Assembly (NCBI GenBank): GCA_041687335.1
Contig: JAWLCE010000006.1
Location: 62,001-126,000, forward strand
Length of the DNA: 64,000 bases
Origin: JAJFUE01 sp041687335
Lineage (GTDB): Bacteria > Sumerlaeota > Sumerlaeia > MVZB01
Direction: 5' to 3'
How positions within the stretch are numbered: position 1 is the stretch's first letter; each line of letters starts with the position of its first letter. The position numbers and the translations under genes are program-made. The notes beneath the pieces are model-generated. The model was not told where the DNA came from. It made no database searches and saw nothing but the letters and a program-made list of their open reading frames with translations. Of the stretch, positions 51,982 through 61,858 are shown in pieces.

Positions 51982-54135
51982 ATGATGGATCTATTGCGGG
52001 CGGCATGGCTGCTGCTGATTCTCGGGGTCGCGGGTGTGGCGGGGGCCGCTTATTATCCCAACATGGTGTATGGCGAGCCTCAGGAGCTGGCCCCGGGCGT
52101 CAGCTGGCGGCAACTTACCAACGCCAGCCCCGCCTGGCGCATCCATGTCATCGAAGTCGACATGACCAACCGCAACGTGGAGCTGGTCCCGGTCTTCAAG
52201 CAGGGCGGCAACGTCACGAGCGCCCCGCTCGAGCGCACCAGCTCAATGGCGATCCGCAGCGACGCCATCGCCGCCGTCAACGCCGGTTACTTCACGACCG
52301 ACGGCTCGCGCCTGACCAACAGCTATACCCTCATTGACGGCAAACACCTGGGCGGCGCCGGGACCAACATGACCGCCGAGAACAATCGCTCGGTGCTCGG
52401 CTTCTCGGGCAACCATCAGGCGATCCCCAAGCGCACCAAGATGAGCAACGCGCTGGTGCCTGCCAATGGCACCAACTGGCAACATATCGTCAATGCCATC
52501 GCCGGGCGCGGCCATTTCGTCACCGCCAGCGGCGTGGTTGCGACGCAGGACAACGAGGGGACCACCGAGTCCCATTATAATGCGCGCCACCCGCGCACCG
52601 TGATCGGCTACAGCCTCCAGCCCTATAGGGCCTACCTGGTCACCGTCGACGGCCGGCTGACCAGCAGCGTCGGCATGACCTACCTTGAGCTGGCGCGCCT
52701 GATGGCCGATCTGGGGGTCAGGGAATCGATCAGCCTGGACGGCGGCGGCTCGACCACCGCCTGGATCAAGGGGCGCGGGATCGTCAACACCCCGTCGGAC
52801 GGCAGCGAGCGTTACGTCATCAGCGCCTGGACGGTCATCAACGGCATGACGATGGACACCAGCGTGGACTCGGTGACCCACACCGGTTTGTGGATCAGCG
52901 ACATGACCCATCCCCAGCGCTACTACCTCGACCATCTGGTCGCCAACTCCACCATGGGGCCGGCGACCATCACCTGGCGTCCCAACCTCGAACGCAGCGG
53001 CCAATACAAGGTCTACGCCTGGTGGACGAGCGAGGCGGGCCGCGCCACCGCGGCGCCCTATGTCATCAACCATGCCGGGGGCCAGGACACCGTCACCGTC
53101 AACCAGACCGTCAACGGCGGACAGTGGAACCTGCTCGGGATCTACCCATTTGAGGCCGGCACGGCGTCGACGGTCAAGGTGAGCAATCAGGCTCCCGGCA
53201 CGGTCTCGGCCGATGCCGTGCGCGTCGTCCGCGTGAGTGAGATCATCGACACCCCCTACGTCGTCACCGGCACGCTGTTCCAAACCGATTTCGAGACCGA
53301 CGTGTCGAGCAAGTTCACGATTGCGCAGCACATTGCGGGGGACAACAACTTTAACTTCAACTACGACTACTCAGGCTTTGCCCAGCAGGGGGGCGGCTAC
53401 CCGACCTCGATCCCGCGCTCGCCCTCCAGCCCGGCCGGCGGCACCCGTGCCTTGCGCCTGGCGACCAACCTCGCCAAAGGCGTGCCCAACGCAATCACCG
53501 CCACCCTGACGGGCATCCCCGGCCAGACCGACATGCGGATTACGTTCGACGCCTGGATCAACTATGGCACGTCGCTGACGACCGAGTTCATGACCTTCGG
53601 CGCCAGCGCGAACCCGGCGCTGGCCGCGATGGCGGGAGTCAACTACATGACCGATCCCAATGGGCCGTTCAATGGTCACTTCTTCGGCATCGTGGCCGAG
53701 GGCGGGGCGGCGCAGGATTACCGCTATTATGATGGCACCGGCGCGGCCGCGCGCGGCAACAACGCCGCCCGCGCCAATTTCCTGGGCAGCGCGGCCATCG
53801 ATCACAGCGCCTTCACGGGGGTATTCCCCAGCGGCCTGTTCCAGACGGCCGGGGCGACGGGCAAGGCCTGGGTTCGCTGGGAAATCCTGATGTTGGACGG
53901 TAAAATCCGGCTGGTCGCCACCCGGCCCGACAACATGCAGGTGCTCCTCTGCGACTGGTTCACCCCCAATGCTGGCACCCCGATGAGCGGCGTGCTCCCG
54001 CATCTGGGCGCCTGGGACCCCTACGCCAGCCTGGCCAGCCCGACCTCGGACCAGTTCGTGCTCTATGACAACCTCAAGGTTGAGTCGATCACCAGCAAAC
54101 GCAACGCCGCCGCGAGCTGGCAGCTCTACCAGTAG
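51982..54135 (+). CDS. Secreted phosphodiester glycosidase (NAGPA) family protein
   Basis: A 717-residue secreted protein. Signal peptide about residues 1-22; NAGPA/phosphodiester glycosidase domain about 40-290 with RHPRTVIGYS, AYLVTVDGR and SISLDGGGSTTAWI, the family signature. A golvesin/Xly-like carbohydrate-binding domain follows (about 300-415: SGQYKVYAWWTSEAGRATAA, SADAVRVVRV), then a lectin-like beta-sandwich domain to the C-terminus (TLFQTDFETD to QFVLYDNLKVE). In mammals the enzyme removes a capping GlcNAc from phosphodiesters; bacterial roles include teichoic/phosphodiester glycan processing, here unknown. GGGGAG lies nine bases before the ATG. Confidence 0.87.
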   Translation: MMDLLRAAWLLLILGVAGVAGAAYYPNMVYGEPQELAPGVSWRQLTNASPAWRIHVIEVDMTNRNVELVPVFKQGGNVTSAPLERTSSMAIRSDAIAAVNAGYFTTDGSRLTNSYTLIDGKHLGGAGTNMTAENNRSVLGFSGNHQAIPKRTKMSNALVPANGTNWQHIVNAIAGRGHFVTASGVVATQDNEGTTESHYNARHPRTVIGYSLQPYRAYLVTVDGRLTSSVGMTYLELARLMADLGVRESISLDGGGSTTAWIKGRGIVNTPSDGSERYVISAWTVINGMTMDTSVDSVTHTGLWISDMTHPQRYYLDHLVANSTMGPATITWRPNLERSGQYKVYAWWTSEAGRATAAPYVINHAGGQDTVTVNQTVNGGQWNLLGIYPFEAGTASTVKVSNQAPGTVSADAVRVVRVSEIIDTPYVVTGTLFQTDFETDVSSKFTIAQHIAGDNNFNFNYDYSGFAQQGGGYPTSIPRSPSSPAGGTRALRLATNLAKGVPNAITATLTGIPGQTDMRITFDAWINYGTSLTTEFMTFGASANPALAAMAGVNYMTDPNGPFNGHFFGIVAEGGAAQDYRYYDGTGAAARGNNAARANFLGSAAIDHSAFTGVFPSGLFQTAGATGKAWVRWEILMLDGKIRLVATRPDNMQVLLCDWFTPNAGTPMSGVLPHLGAWDPYASLASPTSDQFVLYDNLKVESITSKRNAAASWQLYQ

Positions 54136-54173
54136 GGGCGCCGGATCGGCCAAGGGGCCGTTGACCAAATGAA

Positions 54174-54218
54174 ATGCCGATGGGTGGCCGAGCCGGCTGC
54201 CCATCGGCATGACTTTTT
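54174..54218 (+). terminator. Terminator between convergent NAGPA and alpha-2-macroglobulin genes
   Basis: ATGCCGATGGG (54174-54184) and CCCATCGGCAT (54200-54210) form an 11-bp perfect stem with a GC-rich loop, followed by GACTTTTT. It ends the plus-strand gene and, since the stem is symmetrical, may also serve the convergent minus-strand gene that stops at 54228. Confidence 0.85.
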
Positions 54219-54227
54219 ACAGCAGTT

Positions 54228-57200
54228 CTATTCGGTTCCCTCGGTGATGGTGATGCGCTCGCCGCCGCTGTTGGCGCGGATCTCGGGGACGTACATCGCG
54301 TGGACCTGGCAGGGCAGCGCGTGGAAGACCCCCGGAGTCTCGGCGCGCAGCTCGTAGCGCAGCGTGTGGCGCCCCTGCGGCATGTGGGTCAGGAAGAACG
54401 CCACCCGCTCGTCGCGCAGCTCGCGGTGCGCCCAGATCGTCCCGTCGGCCACGCCGCCGCTTTGCAGCTCGACCGGCTCCAGCCCGGCCGCCTTGAAGTC
54501 CTCGACGACGATGTATTCATAATCATTTTTGGCCTCCAGCTCCAGCTCGACCTCGATCCGGTCGCCAGGGACGAGCGGGTCGCCCTCCTCCAGCGGCTGG
54601 CGCTCGGCGCGCCATGGGCCTCCGGCCGTCGGCAGCATCTGGATGCGCCAGAAGCGTCGCGCGACGAAGGCCTCCTTGCCCGCCGGCTCGATCCGCTCCT
54701 CGCGGGTGAAGTAGCTCAGCCAGGCCGAGGCGTAGAGCGTGCCCGACCCGCGCCGGCGGATCGTCAGGGTGTTCTCGCCCGCGCGCAGCAACTCCGGCCG
54801 CACCACCACCAGCCCGTCGAACTCAAAGACGTTGCCGGCACCGACCGACAGCGTCTGGATCGGCTCGCCGTTGAGCAGCACCTCGGCGGTCCAGTCGGGG
54901 CGGGCCTCGCCGCGCACGGTGATATAGTCGGCCAGCGCGCCGATGGCGATCGCCGTATCACGGGTGTTCTTCCAGCGGTTGCCGCGCCGGTTGTTGACCA
55001 GCCAGCGCATCGCCATCTCGATCAGCTCACTGTCGGGCTCGATCGCCAGCAGCGCCCGCATCGAGAAGCTGGTCGCCTCGATGGCGCCCTGGCTCCAGCG
55101 GTAGTGGAGGCCGGGGGCGCCCCAGCGCGCGGTGCCGTTGTCCGGGTCGACCTCGACGCCGTTGCGCATGTTGCGCGCGAGGATCGCCGCCCGCTCGCCG
55201 CGCCCGCTCAGGTGGCAGGCCAGCGCGAAGAGCGCCCGCGTGTAGGGGTTCAGGCGCTCGCGGCGCGGCCAGAGCCGCTCGTGGGCCGCCGCCGTCAACT
55301 CGTCCTCGCCGGTCAGCTCGCGCGCCTGCGCCAGCGCGTAGAGCATGAAGGCGGTCAAGTCCTCCTCCTCGGCAACGCGCACCAGCTGCAGCCGCAGATA
55401 GCCCGCCGCGCGCGTGACCACGTCGCGCCGCACGTCGACCCCCGCCTCGGCCGCCTCGGCCAGCCCCTGCACGATGTAGGCTGTCATGTAGGGCTGGCTC
55501 TGGTCGTCGCGCCACCAGCCCCAGCCGCCGTCCTCGTGCTGGAAGTCATAGAGCCGGGCGAGGCCGGCCCGGACCACCTCGGGCAGCTTTTCCTCCAGGT
55601 CGGGCAGCGTGAGCCCCAGCTGGCGCACCACGCGTCCGGTGATGACCGCCGGCACGAAGCGCGAGAGCGTCTGCTCGGTGCAGCCGTAGGGGAACTCCAC
55701 CAGGTAGGGCAGCGCGTTGACCATCGCCCGCGCAAGGGTCGGCTCGACCCAGACCAGCAGCGTGGCGCTGCCTTCGCGGATCGCCTCGGGCACGCGCAGG
55801 GTCAGCGTGCGTTCGGCGTCGCCGGCGGGCTCGCGGATCTCGGTCGCCTGCGCGATGAACTGCTCGATGCCATATTCATGAATGATGTAGCTGCGCTCGG
55901 CGGCGTCCGAATCGACCGTCGCCAGCGCCGTCATGCGGATCGTCGCCGTGCCGGGGGCGTCGGCGTGGACGGTCCAATCCACGCGCCGCTGTGAGCCGGC
56001 GGGGACGGTCAACTCGACCTCGCGATAGGCGGGCGCGACGGGCGAGGTGATGGCTTCAAGCCACTCGGGCCTGACAAGCGGCCGGCCCAGAATGAACTCC
56101 TCCAGCCGCAAGCCGCCCAGCTCGATGCGTGCCGTCACGCGCTGGTCCTCCTCGGTGCGGTTGGCAATGACCGCCGAGACCACCGCCGTGTCGCCCTCGA
56201 TGAAGAAGCGCGGCACCTGCGGGCGCACCATGATCGGCTTGTTGGTGCGCACGGTTTCGGTCTGCTGGCCGACGCGCGTGTCGCGGTCGACGGCGCGGCT
56301 GACGATCCGCCAGCGCGTCAGACTGTCGGGCATCGTGAAGCGCGCGGTGGCCGTGCCGTCGGCATCAGTCTCGAGCTGCGCCACCCAGTGGGCCGTCGAG
56401 CTGAAGTCGGTGCGCAGGCGCGGCTCGGCGGGCGCGTCGCCGACGGCCATGTCCATGGCCATGCCGGGGGAGGGCATCAGTGCGGCCGGCGCGCTCTCGG
56501 CCACGGCCATCCCGCCGGCCATCCGCATATTGAGGTATGATCCGTTGTCGCCGCCCAAGCCCACCCCGCTCTTGGTGACCGGGATCTCCTCGCGCAGCAC
56601 GCGCTCGAACTGGCCGGGTCGACCGGGGATCGGGCGCCAGAATTCGATCGTGTAGCGCTCGGCACTGGCGCTGGCGTTCACGCCCAGCGGGCGGGTGCGG
56701 CCCCAGAAGTGGCTGCGGATGTCGGGCGCGACCTCATCCTGAATCGCCCAGACGGCGTCATCGGCCACGGCCAGGCTCAGTTCGACGCGGCCCGCCGGCC
56801 GGCCCTCGTGGTCGAGCGCGCGCAGGCGCACCTCAACCGGGTCGCCGGGGCGATATTCCTCCTGGTCGGGCTCGATCTCGATCTCGAGCAGCCGGCGCTC
56901 GGGCGGCACCACGACCATCTTCTGGTCGCGGAAGCCCGAGTAGTCATACATGGACAGCGCGGTCAGGTGGATGTTGGGCTCGAAGTCCTCGCCCACCTCG
57001 ATGGCGACCAGCTGCGCGGTGCCCTCCATGCGCACGATCCGTTCCTGCAGGATCGTCTCGGCCTCGACGCCCAGCCAGACCGCCACCCCCGGCCGGCGCG
57101 TCACGACCAGCGCCTGGATCGTCTCGCCGCGCGCGTAGCTGCGCTGGTCGAGGATGATCTCGACCCCGCCCGAGCGGTAGCCGACGGCGGTCGTGTCGCG

Positions 57201-60014
57201 GCCGGCGACGAAGACCGTCGTCTCGCCCTCGACCTGCTCGCCGAAGGCGTCGGTCGCCACGAACTTGACGAGGTAATAGCCGTCGCGTTCGGGGGTGAAC
57301 TCGATCCGGCCGCGCCCCTGCGCGTCGGTGGAGGCCGGCTGCGTGAAGAGCAGGGTGTCGTCGTAGCCGGGCTCGGGCTCCCCCTTGGCCGATTTCTTCT
57401 CGGGGTTCCACTCGCGGCGGAAGATGCGGGCCAGGCCCGTCGCCGCCACCGGCTGCTCGTTGGGGTCGAGCGTGCGCAGCTCGACGCGCACCGGGTCGCC
57501 CGGCAGGAACAGGTAGCGCTCGGGCTCCAGGTAGGGCTTGAACTGCGTCAGGGCGGCCTTGATCGAGCCCGAGCCGCTGACCTCACGCCGCGACAGGTCG
57601 GTCACGCGCGCCTCGACGCGATAGGTATAGCCCCACAGCCCTTCCTCGCGGGCGGCGGCGACCTCTTCGGCCGACAGCGCGCCGGCCTCCAGCCGCGCCG
57701 CGCCGTCCTCGTCCAGCGTGACCGTCGTGCTCAGCACGACCTCCTCGGGCTCATGCACCGGCCAGATGCCGGGGTGGCGCATCGCGTGGCTGCCATCGAC
57801 GGTCCCCAGCAGCCAGTCGTGGCGGAAGGGCGGGAACCAGCGCGGCCGGAAGGGGGCGCGGTGGACGACGATCTCGGCCGTGGCGCCCGCCAGCGGGCCG
57901 CCATGGTAATACTCGGCGCGCACGCTGAAGGGGATCGGCGTGCCCAGCCGGAAGGGACCGGCCGCCGGCTCGACCTCGACGATGAACTCGGGCAGGCGGT
58001 ATTCCTCCAGCCGGGCAAGCTGGCTGGCCGCCAGCACGCGCTCGGCGGGGGCATCCTCGAGCAGCTCGAGCATCAGCATGCCGAGTGCGACCTCGCGGCC
58101 GAGGGTCAGCTCGCCGGCCAGCGTGCCGTAGTCATTGATCGGCAGGGTCGCGTCGTGGACGACCTCGCCGCGCGCGTCGCGCACGCGCACGCGGTAGCTC
58201 GCCGCGTCGGGGATTTCGGGGCGCTCGCCATCCATGCGCCGCACGATCGCCTTGAAGCGGATCGGCTCGCCGGGCCGGTAGGCCGGCCGGTCGCTGGTGG
58301 CGTAAATCGAGAGCTGCTCGTGCCGAATCATCTCGCCGCCGTGCATCGAACGGTAGTCGCCCCACTGCTGGAGCGCGGCCCATTCCTCGCCGCGGCGGGC
58401 AAAGACGAAGGTCCGCGCCTCGTGGGGCTGAATGAACTGCTGGACGGCCTTTAGTGCGCCGGTGGCATCGTCCGGCGGCGGCAGCTGCACGCGGGCGCGG
58501 CCATCGGCGTCGGTAACCGCGCGCAGCTCGTGCAGCAGGATGTGCCGGCTGGCGCGCGATCGCCGCTCCAGCCCCCAGACCGCCACGATCACCTCGGCTT
58601 CGGCCACCGGCTGGCCGTCGGCGGCATCGGCCACGAAAATTTCGACCGCGCCATCATGGGTTTTGGCCGCCACGGCCAGCGCGCTGACAAAGAAAGGCTC
58701 GGCCGTGACCCGCTCGCTCAGGCGGGGGGAATCAACTGCGGCCCGATAAATGCCCGGCTCCAGCGGTTCCAGGTAAAGCGAGAGCGCGCGCGGCATGAAG
58801 CGTCCCTCATCGATCAGGCCCTCGACCTCGCGCTCGTGCACCAGCCGCCCCGGCAGGCTGCGCATCCGTTCGGGGTCCTGGTCAATAAAGGGGGCGTGGG
58901 CGAGATAATCGGCCGGCTCGATGCGCTCCAGCCGCAGCGTTGCGCGCTCGACGTTGCGGTAGTTGAGCTGGACGTGGATGTGGGAGCCGGGGGCGAAGGC
59001 GCGCGCCAGCCCCAGGTCGATGCGCGGCTGGGTCGTGACCTCCAGCAGCCGCCCGGCCTGCTCGTGATACTCGCTCTCGCCGGGGCGGTAGATTTCTAGC
59101 AATTGCCGCCATAGCTCGACCGCATCAGGAAAGCGCTGGACGTTGTTGAAGTGCATCGAGAGCTGCCAGATCGCGTCATCGGTAAACTCGTGGCGCGGCT
59201 CGATCGCGATCGCCTGGCGGAAATAGTCGATCGCCTGCTCGCGCCGCTCCTCGCGCAGCGCCTCCTCCTGGGCGCGGTCGCCGTCGTTCAGGTGCAGCCG
59301 CCCCATGAGGTAGAGCGCCCGGCCACGCACGGCCGGCTCGTTGGAGGCGCGCAGGATGTTGCGCAGCGCCTCGCGGGCGATCTCAAAGGCGGTCGGTTCC
59401 TGCGGGGGCGGCAATGGCGGAATGATCATGCGTCCGGGGGCAACTACGCCGCGCCCTGGCCGTGGACGCGGCAGCGGGATCGGCGGCGGCTCGATCGGAC
59501 CGACGCGGTCGACCAGGAACTCGGCGATCTTGAAGTTCAACTCGAGATAGCGTTCGGCGGCGGCGGGGTCGGTGGAGCGCCCCCAGATGTCGCGCGCCAC
59601 GATCCAGGGCTCCACCACGGGGCGCCATTCCTGCCAGTGCATGCCCAGCTCGACCCGCAGCTCGCCCAGCGATTCGGCCGCCTCGGCGCGCAGCGGGGGC
59701 TGCTCCTCCAAGTCTTCGACCAACCGGCGCAGGCGCAGCTCGGCCTGTTGCATCGGCTCGCGCCCGGCGCGCTCGCGCCAGAGGCTGTCTGCGGCCCGCA
59801 CCCGCGCGGCGGCGCGCAGCTCCGGCGCGGCGTCCTCCAGCTCGGCCAGCTGCTCATAAAGCTCGCGCGCCAACTGGTGGGAGCCTTCGGCTCGCAGGGC
59901 ATCGGCACGGGCCAGCAGCTCGGCCGGGGCCGTCGGCGAGGGCTCGGGCGCCGCGACGGCCAACGCCGTCAGGGCCAGGATCGCAAGGCACGAAAGCAGG
60001 AAACGCCGTGGCAT
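54228..60014 (-). CDS. Alpha-2-macroglobulin family protein with intact thioester motif
   Basis: A 1928-residue secreted giant. Signal peptide about 1-22; TPR-like helical region in the first 300 residues (repeats rich in RALYLMGRLHLNDGD and EAIDYFRQAIAIEPRHEF-type helices); MG1-MG7 beta-sandwich domains including MG2 with YRPGEPIRFKAIVRR; the A2M core (WVAQLETDADGTATARFTMPD, VRPQVPRFFIEGD); thioester segment PYGCTEQTLSRF near residue 1443 in an alpha/alpha toroid; C-terminal receptor-binding-like domain. Bacterial A2Ms trap proteases in the periplasm. The CTEQ thioester is complete, so it should be an active trap. The usual partner PBP1C is not adjacent. Ends convergent with the NAGPA gene. 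Confidence 0.93.
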   Translation of the reverse strand: MPRRFLLSCLAILALTALAVAAPEPSPTAPAELLARADALRAEGSHQLARELYEQLAELEDAAPELRAAARVRAADSLWRERAGREPMQQAELRLRRLVEDLEEQPPLRAEAAESLGELRVELGMHWQEWRPVVEPWIVARDIWGRSTDPAAAERYLELNFKIAEFLVDRVGPIEPPPIPLPRPRPGRGVVAPGRMIIPPLPPPQEPTAFEIAREALRNILRASNEPAVRGRALYLMGRLHLNDGDRAQEEALREERREQAIDYFRQAIAIEPRHEFTDDAIWQLSMHFNNVQRFPDAVELWRQLLEIYRPGESEYHEQAGRLLEVTTQPRIDLGLARAFAPGSHIHVQLNYRNVERATLRLERIEPADYLAHAPFIDQDPERMRSLPGRLVHEREVEGLIDEGRFMPRALSLYLEPLEPGIYRAAVDSPRLSERVTAEPFFVSALAVAAKTHDGAVEIFVADAADGQPVAEAEVIVAVWGLERRSRASRHILLHELRAVTDADGRARVQLPPPDDATGALKAVQQFIQPHEARTFVFARRGEEWAALQQWGDYRSMHGGEMIRHEQLSIYATSDRPAYRPGEPIRFKAIVRRMDGERPEIPDAASYRVRVRDARGEVVHDATLPINDYGTLAGELTLGREVALGMLMLELLEDAPAERVLAASQLARLEEYRLPEFIVEVEPAAGPFRLGTPIPFSVRAEYYHGGPLAGATAEIVVHRAPFRPRWFPPFRHDWLLGTVDGSHAMRHPGIWPVHEPEEVVLSTTVTLDEDGAARLEAGALSAEEVAAAREEGLWGYTYRVEARVTDLSRREVSGSGSIKAALTQFKPYLEPERYLFLPGDPVRVELRTLDPNEQPVAATGLARIFRREWNPEKKSAKGEPEPGYDDTLLFTQPASTDAQGRGRIEFTPERDGYYLVKFVATDAFGEQVEGETTVFVAGRDTTAVGYRSGGVEIILDQRSYARGETIQALVVTRRPGVAVWLGVEAETILQERIVRMEGTAQLVAIEVGEDFEPNIHLTALSMYDYSGFRDQKMVVVPPERRLLEIEIEPDQEEYRPGDPVEVRLRALDHEGRPAGRVELSLAVADDAVWAIQDEVAPDIRSHFWGRTRPLGVNASASAERYTIEFWRPIPGRPGQFERVLREEIPVTKSGVGLGGDNGSYLNMRMAGGMAVAESAPAALMPSPGMAMDMAVGDAPAEPRLRTDFSSTAHWVAQLETDADGTATARFTMPDSLTRWRIVSRAVDRDTRVGQQTETVRTNKPIMVRPQVPRFFIEGDTAVVSAVIANRTEEDQRVTARIELGGLRLEEFILGRPLVRPEWLEAITSPVAPAYREVELTVPAGSQRRVDWTVHADAPGTATIRMTALATVDSDAAERSYIIHEYGIEQFIAQATEIREPAGDAERTLTLRVPEAIREGSATLLVWVEPTLARAMVNALPYLVEFPYGCTEQTLSRFVPAVITGRVVRQLGLTLPDLEEKLPEVVRAGLARLYDFQHEDGGWGWWRDDQSQPYMTAYIVQGLAEAAEAGVDVRRDVVTRAAGYLRLQLVRVAEEEDLTAFMLYALAQARELTGEDELTAAAHERLWPRRERLNPYTRALFALACHLSGRGERAAILARNMRNGVEVDPDNGTARWGAPGLHYRWSQGAIEATSFSMRALLAIEPDSELIEMAMRWLVNNRRGNRWKNTRDTAIAIGALADYITVRGEARPDWTAEVLLNGEPIQTLSVGAGNVFEFDGLVVVRPELLRAGENTLTIRRRGSGTLYASAWLSYFTREERIEPAGKEAFVARRFWRIQMLPTAGGPWRAERQPLEEGDPLVPGDRIEVELELEAKNDYEYIVVEDFKAAGLEPVELQSGGVADGTIWAHRELRDERVAFFLTHMPQGRHTLRYELRAETPGVFHALPCQVHAMYVPEIRANSGGERITITEGTE

Positions 60015-60263
60015 GGGAATATCCTCCGCGCGTGGGTCATCTTCAAGGACTGGAGACTCAGTGGCGGGGAAAGTTGTTCCGCAGCCGCCACAATGTTTCC
60101 TCTTGCGGGAAACTTAATCTTACCTGAATATCCAACCATCACAACATAGTGGGATTTCCGCAGAATGCGGGTCCTGAATTTAAATAAACTCCTTTCGGCT
60201 CAAAATTTCTCTTGGCGGCCATGAGGGGCTCGTTTAGTATCCCAAAACCAAAGGGGTGCAGCC

Positions 60264-61076
60264 ATGAACACCTTTTTTCAGAAATTGGCCGGCCGCTGTG
60301 ATGCGATCGGCTCAAGTTTGTGCATCGGGATTGATCCTGATCCCGATCGGCTGCCGACTCACTTGGGGCAGGGGATCGAGGCCACCCGCCGCTTCTGTAT
60401 CGAGATCGTTGAGGCCACCGCACCCTTCGCCGCCGCCTTTAAGCCCAACCTGGCCTTCTTCGAATCACTCGGCATCGAGGGATTTGCCGTGCTGGCCGAT
60501 GTCATGGGCCACGTCCCCGACGGTGTGCCCATCATCTTGGACGCCAAGCGCGGCGACATTGGTTCCACCGGCCGCCATTATGCCCGGGCGCTGTTTGAGC
60601 GCCTTGGCGCCGATGCCGTCACGGTCAACCCCTACATGGGCCGCGATGCCGTCGAGCCCTTCTTGGGCTATCCCGGCAAAGGCGTCTACCTGCTTTGCCT
60701 GACTTCCAACCCTGGGGCGGGCGATTTTCAGCTAAAAAACGATCTGTTCATACGCGTGGCGATCAAGGCCGGCGAGTGGAACAGCGGCGGTGAGATCGGA
60801 CTGGTGGTCGGCGCCACCCAGCCGATGCATCTGACCTCGGTTTATACGGTGGCGCCCTCGCTGCCGCTGCTGCTGCCCGGCGTTGGCGCGCAGGGGGGCG
60901 CGCCCGACCAGATTCTGGGCGCCCTGCCGCCGTTGCCGCGCCATCACCTGCTGTTCAATGTCTCGCGCGCGATTATTTATGCCAGCTCCGATGAAAATTT
61001 CGCCTCCGCCGCCGCCCGCGCGGCCGAGGCCCAACGCAACTCCATTGAAGCCGCCGCCAACCGCAGCCATGTCTGA
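60264..61076 (+). CDS. pyrF: Orotidine 5'-phosphate decarboxylase (type 2)
   Basis: A 270-residue PyrF of the longer bacterial type, catalysing OMP to UMP in pyrimidine synthesis. LCIGIDPDPDRLP near the N-terminus, catalytic DAKRGDIGSTGRHYA (about residues 93-107) and the C-terminal LLPGVGAQGG phosphate-binding loop are all present. ATG start behind AAGGGG. The methyltransferase gene starts close after its stop, and the reading frames upstream are unrelated. Housekeeping gene, useful for phylogenetic placement. Confidence 0.95.
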   Translation: MNTFFQKLAGRCDAIGSSLCIGIDPDPDRLPTHLGQGIEATRRFCIEIVEATAPFAAAFKPNLAFFESLGIEGFAVLADVMGHVPDGVPIILDAKRGDIGSTGRHYARALFERLGADAVTVNPYMGRDAVEPFLGYPGKGVYLLCLTSNPGAGDFQLKNDLFIRVAIKAGEWNSGGEIGLVVGATQPMHLTSVYTVAPSLPLLLPGVGAQGGAPDQILGALPPLPRHHLLFNVSRAIIYASSDENFASAAARAAEAQRNSIEAAANRSHV

Positions 61077-61110
61077 GGTCGGTCTATCTGGCCAGCCGAA
61101 AGGTGCCTTG

Positions 61111-61857
61111 ATGCAGCCCGTCAACCATTGGCAACAGTTTCATGACCGGGAGGCTCCGGTCTACGACCAGCAACCCTATACCCATAACACCATCCACGAG
61201 GTCGATTTCCTGATCGAGCACCTCGGGCTGGCGCCGGGCCAAAGCATCCTGGACTTGGGGTGCGGCACCGGGCGCCATGCCATCGAGCTGGCGCGCCGGG
61301 GCTATGCGGTCACCGGTCTGGACCTCTCGGCGGGCATGCTGGCCCAGGCGCGTGCAAAGGCCCTTCAGGCCGATGTGCAGATCGAATGGATTCAGGACGA
61401 TGCGACGAAGTTTGTGCTGGAGCCGCGCTTTGAGGCCGTCATCTGCCTGTGCGAAGGCTCGTTTGGCCTGCTGACGGCCGCGGATGATCCCAACGAGCAG
61501 CCGCTGGCGATCCTGCGAAACGTTCACCATGCCCTCAAGCCGGGCGGCCGCACGCTGTTCACCGTGCTCAATGGCTTCAAGGCGATCCGTCAGGCCTCGC
61601 AGGAGGATGTCGGGCAGGGCCGATTCGACCCGCTGACGCTCTCCACCCTGACCGATCTGGCCCCCGAGCCGGATGGCGCGCCGCTGCGCCTGCGCGAGCG
61701 CTGGTTCCTCCCCACCGAGCTGCGTCTGTTGTTTGAGCTGGCGGGGTTGAGCGTGCTGCATGTCTGGGGCGGTACCGCCGGCAGCTGGAACAGGCAGCCG
61801 ATCGAGCTGGAGGAGTTCGAAATCATGATCATCGCCCAGAAACCAGTGGTAAACTGA
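61111..61857 (+). CDS. SAM-dependent class I methyltransferase
   Basis: A 248-residue Rossmann methyltransferase. SAM-binding motif I is ILDLGCGTGRHAIELARRGY (residues about 46-65), followed by VTGLDLSAGMLAQAR, the motif II region FEAVICLCEGSFGLL and KPGGRTLFTVLNG. Substrate unknown. ATG 61111 is preferred because AAAGGTG lies 5-6 bases upstream; an earlier ATG at 61069 would overlap pyrF by eight bases but has no ribosome site. The stop is two bases before the prepilin start. Confidence 0.85.
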   Translation: MQPVNHWQQFHDREAPVYDQQPYTHNTIHEVDFLIEHLGLAPGQSILDLGCGTGRHAIELARRGYAVTGLDLSAGMLAQARAKALQADVQIEWIQDDATKFVLEPRFEAVICLCEGSFGLLTAADDPNEQPLAILRNVHHALKPGGRTLFTVLNGFKAIRQASQEDVGQGRFDPLTLSTLTDLAPEPDGAPLRLRERWFLPTELRLLFELAGLSVLHVWGGTAGSWNRQPIELEEFEIMIIAQKPVVN

Positions 61858-61858
61858 C

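Noticed and set aside
54300..58454. Long plus-strand frames antisense to the alpha-2-macroglobulin gene
   Set aside because: Composition-driven shadows; the minus-strand frame carries all A2M motifs including the thioester.
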